From contig JAGTRP010000022.1 in the NCBI GenBank assembly GCA_018261935.1, positions 1 through 57,082 of the forward strand: a stretch of DNA of 57,082 nucleotides, written 5' to 3'. Positions 51,348 through 57,082 of this stretch are shown here, piece after piece. Source of the stretch: Rhodocyclaceae bacterium. GTDB taxonomy: Bacteria > Pseudomonadota > Gammaproteobacteria > Burkholderiales > Rhodocyclaceae. The translations under genes were made by a program, and so were the position numbers. The notes beneath the pieces were generated by a model that did not search any database, was not told the DNA's origin, and was given only the letters and a program-made list of their open reading frames with translations. Each line of letters opens with the position of its first letter. Positions within the stretch are counted from its first letter, which is position 1.

Positions 51348-53732
51348 ATGCCCAGGAAAGCCAACCCCAAAGCCCCCCTCCCCCCCGACCTCCTGCACCG
51401 GATGGACGCTTACTGGCGCGCCGCCAATTACCTCTCGGTGGGCCAGATCTACCTCTATGACAATCCCCTCCTACGGCGTCCCCTGGCCCTGGCGGACGTG
51501 AAGCGCCTGCTACTGGGCCACTGGGGCACGACCCCGGGCCAGAACTTCATCTACGTGCATCTCAACCGGGTCATCCGGAAGTACGACCTCGACATGATCT
51601 ACGTCTCCGGCCCCGGCCACGGCGGCCCGGCGGCGGTGGCCAATACCTATCTTGAAGGCACCTACAGCGAGATCTACCCCGAAGTCAGCCAGGACGAGGC
51701 GGGGCTACGCCGGCTCTTCCGCCAGTTCTCCTTCCCCGGCGGCATCCCCAGCCACGTCTCCCCCGAGTGCCCGGGCTCCATCCACGAGGGCGGCGAGCTG
51801 GGCTACTCCCTCAGCCACGCCTTCGGCGCCGCCTTCGACAACCCGGACCTCGTGGTCGCCTGCGTCGTCGGCGACGGCGAGGCGGAGACCGGGCCCCTCG
51901 CCACCGCCTGGCATTCCAACAAGTTCCTCGACCCGGCAAGCGACGGCGCGGTGCTGCCCATCCTGCACCTCAACGGCTACAAGATCGCCAACCCGGCCCT
52001 CCTCGCCCGCATCCCCCCCGGGGAACTGGAGCAGCTTCTGCGCGGCTACGGTTGGGCGCCCCGCTTCGTCGCCGGCCACGAGCCGGAACCCATGCACCAG
52101 GCCATGGCCGCCGCCCTCGACGAGGCGGTGGAAGAAATCCGGCGCATCCAGCGCAACGCCCGGGAAAAGGGCCGGCGGGAGCGGCCGATCTGGCCGATGA
52201 TCGTGCTGGAATCCCCCAAGGGCTGGACCGGGCCGAAGGCGGTGGACGGCCAGCGGGTCGAAGGCACCTTCCGCGCCCATCAGGTGCCCCTCTCCGACCC
52301 CGCCACCCATCCCGAGCACCTGCGGCTCCTGGAGGACTGGCTGCGCAGCTACCGGCCGGGGGAACTTTTCGACGCCGATGGCCGCCTCCTGCCGGAACTG
52401 GCCGCCCTGGCCCCCGAGGGCAACCGCCGCATGGGAGCCAATCCCCACGCCAACGGCGGCATCCTCCTGCGCGACCTGCGGCTGCCGGACTTCCGCGACT
52501 ACGGGGTGGACGTGCCGGCCCCCGGCATCCTGGGCATCGGCGACACCCGCGTCCTCGGCCCCTTCCTGCGGGACGTGGTGAAGCTCAACGCCGGGCAGCG
52601 CAACTTCCGCATCTTCGGCCCCGACGAGACCCTTTCCAACCGCCTGGGGGCCGTGTTCGAGGCCACCGACCGCCAGTGGGACGCCGCCACCGTCCCCGAC
52701 GACGAATTCCTCGCCCCCAGCGGCCGGGTCATGGAAATGCTGAGCGAGCACCAGTGCGAGGGCTGGCTCGAGGGCTACCTGCTCACCGGCCGGCACGGCC
52801 TGTTCAACACCTACGAGGCCTTCGTCCACATCATCGATTCCATGTTCAACCAGCACGCCAAGTGGCTGAAGGTCGCCGCCCGGCTGCCCTGGCGGCGACC
52901 GATCGCCTCCCTCAACTACCTCCTGGCCTCCCACGTCTGGCGCCAGGACCACAACGGCTTCACCCACCAGGACCCGGGCTTCCTCGACGTGGTCGCCAAC
53001 AAGAAGGCCGAGGTGGTGCGGGTCTACCTGCCGCCGGACGCCAACTGCCTGCTCTCGGTCATGGACCATTGCCTGCGCAGCCGCCACCACGTCAATGTGG
53101 TGGTCGCCGGCAAGCACCCGGCGCCCCAATGGCTGACCATGGACGCCGCCGTCAAGCACTGCACCCGGGGCATCGGCATCTGGCCCTGGGCCAGCAACGA
53201 CCAGGACGCTGCCCCCGACCTGGTGATGGCCTGCTGCGGCGACGTGCCGACCCTGGAGACCCTGGCCGCCGTCTCCATCCTGCGGGAGCACCTGCCCGAC
53301 CTGAGAATCCGCGTGGTCAACGTGGTGGACCTCATGAAGCTGCAGCCCCCCTCCGAGCATCCCCACGGCCTCAGCGACCCGGACTTCGACGCCATCTTCA
53401 CCCGGGACAAGCCGGTCATCTTCGCCTTCCATGGCTATCCCTGGCTGATCCACCGGCTGGCCTACCGCCGCACCAACCACCGCAACATCCACGTCCGCGG
53501 CTACAAGGAGGAAGGAACCATCACCACCCCCTTCGACATGACGGTGCTCAATGACCTGGACCGCTTCCACTTGGTGATGGACGCCATCGACCGCCTGCCC
53601 GAGGCCGGCGACAAGGGCGTCTATCTCAAGCAGTGGCTGGCCGACAAGCTCATCGAGCACCGCCAGTACATCGACAGGTACGGGGAAGACCTGCCGGAAA
53701 TCCGCAACTGGAAATGGAAAGAAGCAACATGA
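51348..53732 (+). CDS. xpkA: Phosphoketolase
   Basis: A 794-residue thiamine-diphosphate enzyme cleaving xylulose- or fructose-phosphate to acetyl-phosphate. Family signatures are visible: [28 protein letters not shown], the ThDP-binding [21 protein letters not shown], and [18 protein letters not shown]. Length matches (about 790). ATG 51348 is chosen because the upstream in-frame part is Arg/Pro-rich and non-homologous in character. The next gene overlaps its stop. Neither acetate kinase nor phosphotransacetylase lies in the window. Confidence 0.95.
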   Translation: MPRKANPKAPLPPDLLHRMDAYWRAANYLSVGQIYLYDNPLLRRPLALADVKRLLLGHWGTTPGQNFIYVHLNRVIRKYDLDMIYVSGPGHGGPAAVANTYLEGTYSEIYPEVSQDEAGLRRLFRQFSFPGGIPSHVSPECPGSIHEGGELGYSLSHAFGAAFDNPDLVVACVVGDGEAETGPLATAWHSNKFLDPASDGAVLPILHLNGYKIANPALLARIPPGELEQLLRGYGWAPRFVAGHEPEPMHQAMAAALDEAVEEIRRIQRNAREKGRRERPIWPMIVLESPKGWTGPKAVDGQRVEGTFRAHQVPLSDPATHPEHLRLLEDWLRSYRPGELFDADGRLLPELAALAPEGNRRMGANPHANGGILLRDLRLPDFRDYGVDVPAPGILGIGDTRVLGPFLRDVVKLNAGQRNFRIFGPDETLSNRLGAVFEATDRQWDAATVPDDEFLAPSGRVMEMLSEHQCEGWLEGYLLTGRHGLFNTYEAFVHIIDSMFNQHAKWLKVAARLPWRRPIASLNYLLASHVWRQDHNGFTHQDPGFLDVVANKKAEVVRVYLPPDANCLLSVMDHCLRSRHHVNVVVAGKHPAPQWLTMDAAVKHCTRGIGIWPWASNDQDAAPDLVMACCGDVPTLETLAAVSILREHLPDLRIRVVNVVDLMKLQPPSEHPHGLSDPDFDAIFTRDKPVIFAFHGYPWLIHRLAYRRTNHRNIHVRGYKEEGTITTPFDMTVLNDLDRFHLVMDAIDRLPEAGDKGVYLKQWLADKLIEHRQYIDRYGEDLPEIRNWKWKEAT

Positions 53733-54694
53733 CGCCCTCGACCCCGCCCGACCTGCCGGCCAGCGCCCTGCCCTGGCCCCATTTGCCCTTCGAAGCCTGG
53801 AAGGACACCTGCGCCACCCTCCACCTGTGGACCCAGATCGTCGGCAAGATCCGGGCGACCCAGACGCCGTGGGTCAATCATTCCTGGCATGTCACCCTCT
53901 ACGTCGCGGCCCGGGGCCTGACGACATCGCCCATCCCCTATGGCGGGCGCACCTTTCAGATCGATTTCGACTTCATCGACCACCGCCTCCTCATCCGCAC
54001 CGATGACGGGGCGTCCCGGACCATAGACCTGAAACCCCGGTCGGTGGCCGACTTCTACCGGGAGCTGTTCGGGCATCTGTCAGACCTCGGACTGGAGATC
54101 CAGATCCATCCGGTGCCCAACGAACTGGTCGATGTCATCCCCTTCCAGGAAGACACCGTCCACGCCGCCTACGACCCGGAATACGCCCACCGCTTCTGGC
54201 ACGCCCTGGTGCAGGCGGACCGGGTCTTCAAGCGCTTCCGCAGCGGCTTCATCGGCAAGTGCAGCCCGGTGCATTTCTTCTGGGGCAGCTTCGACCTGGC
54301 CGTGACCCGCTTTTCCGGACGGCCGGCCCCCGAGCATCCGGGTGGCGTGCCGAACTGTCCGGACTGGGTGACGCGGGAAGCCTATTCCCATGAAGTCAGC
54401 AGCTGCGGCTTCTGGCCGGGAAGCGAGGCCATGCCCTACCCGCTTTTCTACGCCTACGCCTATCCGGAACCCGCCGGCTTCAGCGCCAGGCGGGTGCGTC
54501 CGGAACAGGCCGGCTACGACGCCAACCTCCGGGAATTCATCCTGCCCTACGGGTTGGTGCGGCAGGCGCCCGACCCGGACAGGATGCTGCTTCAGTTCCT
54601 GCAGGACAGCTACGAGGGGGCGGCGGACCTGGGCGGCTGGGATCGTCCGGGGCTGGAACGGACGGGATTTCCTTTTCCGCCGGCGGTGGGCTGA
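53729..54694 (+). CDS. DUF5996 family protein
   Basis: A 321-residue soluble protein starting [42 protein letters not shown], with [25 protein letters not shown] and the ILPYGLVR region typical of DUF5996. The start overlaps the phosphoketolase stop by 4 bp, so translation is coupled. The family has no assigned function; the overlap suggests a role linked to phosphoketolase metabolism. Confidence 0.88.
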   Translation: MTPSTPPDLPASALPWPHLPFEAWKDTCATLHLWTQIVGKIRATQTPWVNHSWHVTLYVAARGLTTSPIPYGGRTFQIDFDFIDHRLLIRTDDGASRTIDLKPRSVADFYRELFGHLSDLGLEIQIHPVPNELVDVIPFQEDTVHAAYDPEYAHRFWHALVQADRVFKRFRSGFIGKCSPVHFFWGSFDLAVTRFSGRPAPEHPGGVPNCPDWVTREAYSHEVSSCGFWPGSEAMPYPLFYAYAYPEPAGFSARRVRPEQAGYDANLREFILPYGLVRQAPDPDRMLLQFLQDSYEGAADLGGWDRPGLERTGFPFPPAVG

Positions 54695-54776
54695 TCCGGC
54701 CGGACAGCCAGCATCCGGACCGGGCCCCTACGCCAAGGCGCCGCGAATCAACCGCAGCGCGGCGATCCCATGCCCT

Positions 54777-56222
54777 TCACCCGGCCATGATGCGGTAGCA
54801 GGGGTTGTACTGCTTGCCGGGAAGCTTCATCCGCTGTTGCTTCACGAAACAGGACAGCAGCGCATCCACGGGGTCCATGACCGAGGCGTCGCCATGGATC
54901 TCGAACGGGCCGCGCTTCTCGATGGCTCGGATGCCGTACTCCTTGACGTTGCCGGCCACCACGCCGGAGAAGGCGCGGCGCAGCTGGGCCGCCAGCAGGT
55001 GGTTCGGCTGCTTCCGGTGCAGACGCAGGGTGCGCATCGCCTCGTGGGTAGGGCGGAAGGGCTGCTGGAAATCATGTTCGATGTTCAGCAGCCAGTTGAA
55101 ATAGTAAGCGTCGTGGTTCTCCTTGCGGAAGGCGTGGACCTGTTCGACCCCGGCCAGCAGTTCGCGGGCGACCTGGGCCGGGTCGTCGACGATGATCTTG
55201 TAGCGCCCTTGCGCCTCGGCACCGAGGGTGTCGCCGATGAAGCGATCGATCTGGGTGAAATAGTCCGCAGCGCTTTTCGGCCCCGTGAAGATCAGCGGGA
55301 AGGGGACGCCGGCGTTCTTGGGATGGAGGAGGATGCCCAGGGCGTAGAGAATCTCTTCCGCGGTGCCGACGCCGCCCGGAAAGACCACGAAGCCGTGCCC
55401 TGTCCGGACAAAGGCCTCCAGGCGCTTTTCCACGTCCGGGAGAATGACGAGGTGGTTGACGATGGGGTTGGGCGCCTCGGCGGCGACGATCCCCGGTTCC
55501 GTGAAGCCGAGGTAACGGCCATGGGGGATGCGCTGCTTGGCATGGGCGATGGTGGCGCCCTTCATCGGGCCTTTCATGGCGCCCGGGCCGCAGCCGGTGC
55601 AGATATCCAGGCCGCGCAGGCCCAGCTGGTATCCGACCGCCTTGGTGTAGTCGTACTCTTCCCGCGAGATGGAATGGCCGCCCCAGCAGACCACCAGGTT
55701 GGGCTGCGCCACTGCCTTGACCACGCCGGCGTTGCGCAGGATATGGAAGACGGAGTCGGTGATCCCCTCCGAGGTCGCCAGACTGAATCTGGCGCTGTCG
55801 TGGATTTCGTCATTGACGTAGACGAGATCGCGCAGGACGGCGAACAGGTGCTCCTGGATGCCGGTGATCATCCGCCCATCGACGAAGGCGCTGGCCGGGG
55901 CGTCCTTGATTTCGAGCTTGATGCCGCGCTGGCGCTGGACCACCTTGATCTGGAATCCCGGGTGGCGTTCGAGCAGTTCCTTGCCATCGTCGATATCGCT
56001 CCCGGAACAGAGCACCGCCAGGGAGCAGTTGCGATAAAGGGCGTAGAGGCCGTCATGGCGATTGGCCAGCAACTCGTTGATCTCGGCCCGGGACAATATT
56101 TCCAGGTGGCCCCTCGGCGAAATCAGGGCATCGACCACCTCGTAACTGGTGGCTGCCGGCTCCTCCGTGCTGGAATGGTAAAGACTGGGGCGGAGTATCT
56201 CGTTTGCGGCTTCAGCGGTCAT
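54777..56222 (-). CDS. ppnN: Nucleotide 5'-monophosphate nucleosidase (PpnN)
   Basis: A 481-residue enzyme hydrolysing purine/pyrimidine monophosphates to base and ribose phosphate. The central LOG-type domain has ICTGCGPGAMKGPMKGA and FPGGVGTAEEIL, the catalytic signature; flanking N- and C-terminal domains match the YgdH/PpnN architecture (about 450-480 residues). RBS GAAGGAG precedes the ATG. In E. coli it responds to (p)ppGpp. Monocistronic here. Confidence 0.94.
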   Translation of the reverse strand: MTAEAANEILRPSLYHSSTEEPAATSYEVVDALISPRGHLEILSRAEINELLANRHDGLYALYRNCSLAVLCSGSDIDDGKELLERHPGFQIKVVQRQRGIKLEIKDAPASAFVDGRMITGIQEHLFAVLRDLVYVNDEIHDSARFSLATSEGITDSVFHILRNAGVVKAVAQPNLVVCWGGHSISREEYDYTKAVGYQLGLRGLDICTGCGPGAMKGPMKGATIAHAKQRIPHGRYLGFTEPGIVAAEAPNPIVNHLVILPDVEKRLEAFVRTGHGFVVFPGGVGTAEEILYALGILLHPKNAGVPFPLIFTGPKSAADYFTQIDRFIGDTLGAEAQGRYKIIVDDPAQVARELLAGVEQVHAFRKENHDAYYFNWLLNIEHDFQQPFRPTHEAMRTLRLHRKQPNHLLAAQLRRAFSGVVAGNVKEYGIRAIEKRGPFEIHGDASVMDPVDALLSCFVKQQRMKLPGKQYNPCYRIMAG

Positions 56223-56413
56223 TTTTTCTCCTTCGTTTCCTCAACGCGCCAAGCCGTACGCCGATCGGCGTGGGGCCATTTCGAATGCAGCCGGCACGCA
56301 GCAGATATGCTTCTGACCGGCGAACGGCCAGGACGTTTTGCGGGCAGCGCAGAACCCGGCCTTTGGCGATCCGCCGCCTTCAGGCCGACAAGCTTTGCCG
56401 CCTCGTCCAGGGC

Positions 56414-56440
56414 AAAAAAAAGCTCGGCTTTCGCCGAGCT
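56414..56440 (-). terminator. Rho-independent terminator of the cold-shock gene
   Basis: Minus strand: perfect 8 bp stem AGCTCGGC / GCCGAGCT with a 4-base loop, running straight into eight T. It lies 26 bp after the cold-shock gene stop. Very strong. Confidence 0.92.
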
Positions 56441-56465
56441 GTCTCGTAGGGGTGCGGATGGCGCT

Positions 56466-56669
56466 TCAGGTCGGTTGAATGTTGCTGGCCTGTTTTCCCT
56501 TGGGGCCGTTCACGATGTCGAAACTGACCTTCTGGCCATCCTTCAGGGTCTTGAAGCCTTGCCCCTGGATCGCCGAGAAGTGGGCAAAGAGTTCCTCACC
56601 ACCGCCATCGGGGGTGATGAAGCCAAAGCCCTTCGCATCGTTGAACCATTTAACCGTACCAGTCGTCAT
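56466..56669 (-). CDS. cspA: Cold-shock protein
   Basis: A 67-residue RNA chaperone. The two RNA-binding motifs are intact: KGFGFITPD (RNP1) and LFAHFSAI (RNP2). ATG 56669 gives [11 protein letters not shown], the family start. A terminator follows. The roughly 230 bp region upstream is AT-rich and may contain a long regulated 5' leader, as in other csp genes. The exact paralogue (CspA/CspD) cannot be told from this sequence. Confidence 0.96.
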   Translation of the reverse strand: MTTGTVKWFNDAKGFGFITPDGGGEELFAHFSAIQGQGFKTLKDGQKVSFDIVNGPKGKQASNIQPT

Positions 56670-56898
56670 GTCTTGTGTCTCCAAATAAAAAATTGAGGGC
56701 TGAGCCCCACGGCAAGGCGAGGATCAAGACGGCGAGGTACGGGTCAGAAATACGGCCGAACGATTTCGGGTACTCAACCAACAGAACTACGACACGGCTT
56801 GAAAACTCGGAAACTCGAATGTGCCTACATTCCGCATCAATGACAATAAAGTATTCACCGTAGTTAGCAGTCATTGCCCAATGGATGCCGGCGGCAAC

Positions 56899-57082
56899 TC
56901 AGGAAACCACTTTGTCGGAAGGGGCGGAAACCTCGCTTCCGGCCGGCAGGGAGAAGTGGAAGGTGGCCCCTTCGCCGGGTTCCGACTCGACCCAGATCCG
57001 CCCGCCATGGCGCTGCACCACCCGGTGGCAGATGGCCAGGCCGATGCCGGTGCCCGGATAGGCCTGCTGGGAATGCAGGCGG
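56899..57082 (-). CDS. Histidine kinase C-terminus (partial)
   Basis: The open frame from the window edge to the TGA at 56899-56901 encodes about 61 residues: ...[41 protein letters not shown], the G2 box and C-terminal end of a HATPase_c domain. The gene continues beyond the window, so its sensor part and partner are unknown. Confidence 0.9.
   Translation of the reverse strand, partial: RLHSQQAYPGTGIGLAICHRVVQRHGGRIWVESEPGEGATFHFSLPAGSEVSAPSDKVVS

Noticed and set aside
51705-53660. 651-codon minus-strand ORF opposite phosphoketolase
   Set aside because: Shadow frame of a highly conserved enzyme gene; no domain signature.
1-57082. CRISPR arrays, tRNA or rRNA genes, insertion sequences
   Set aside because: No spaced identical repeats, no tRNA cloverleaf or rRNA segments, and no transposase-like frame were seen on either strand.

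Overview
The window is high-GC DNA with the gene content and codon use of a betaproteobacterium, most likely a Rhodocyclaceae/Zoogloeaceae relative (Thauera/Azoarcus type). This is inferred from phenol meta-cleavage genes, c-di-GMP enzymes, a PHA synthase and LemA/TPM proteins; no rRNA or tRNA gene is present to confirm it. The core (about 4.9-29 kb) is a complete aerobic phenol-degradation locus.

Layout. 0.1-2.8 kb: orphan small genes, including a possible integron-type cassette (attC-like fold at 641-732), a sugar O-acetyltransferase, a shortened HdeD-like protein and a DUF5335 protein. 2.8-4.6 kb: diguanylate cyclase plus hemerythrin. 4.9-6.7 kb: DmpR-type sigma-54 activator with conserved zinc and phenol ligands. 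6.7-19.8 kb, minus strand: ferredoxin, catechol 2,3-dioxygenase, phenol hydroxylase KLMNO, an HpaI-type aldolase, hydroxylase P, then dmpC-E-H-I-F-G and a GST. The gene order differs from the classical dmp operon and the hydrolase dmpD is absent. A near-consensus sigma-54 promoter lies just upstream (19881-19898). 20.0-27.7 kb, minus strand: an envelope cluster (DUF1302 barrel, DUF1329, YCF48-like, RND/MMPL transporter, Usp-hemerythrin fusion). 28.1-29.0 kb: a CatM/BenM-type LysR regulator.

Main discovery. Three minus-strand promoters share one geometry: an ATACC-N5-(G)GTAT palindrome, exactly 21 bp, a TTGGAC -35 box and an 18-19 bp spacer to a -10 box. They lie upstream of dmpC (12.8 kb), upstream of the DUF1302 envelope operon (27.8 kb), and back-to-back with the LysR gene (28.0 kb). 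The third drives no protein gene. About 90 bp downstream is a strong rho-independent terminator, preceded by a 5' hairpin and a CU-repeat single-stranded linker, which is the architecture of a small regulatory RNA. I infer a LysR regulon joining lower meta-pathway enzymes, an envelope transport system and a new sRNA, layered on DmpR/sigma-54 control of the upper pathway.

The rest (29-57 kb) is mostly ordinary chromosome: cytochrome b561/YceI, FkbM methyltransferase, a large Cache-HAMP-PAS-GAF-GGDEF-EAL protein with a degenerate GGDEF, a TonB-like protein, LemA/TPM genes, a second diguanylate cyclase closely similar to the first, PHA synthase, MsrP, pirin, azoreductase with a divergent LysR gene, and an MFS exporter. 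A lower-GC block of three orphan secreted proteins (49-51 kb) follows, then phosphoketolase coupled to a DUF5996 protein, PpnN, a cold-shock protein, and the C-terminus of a histidine kinase cut by the window edge.
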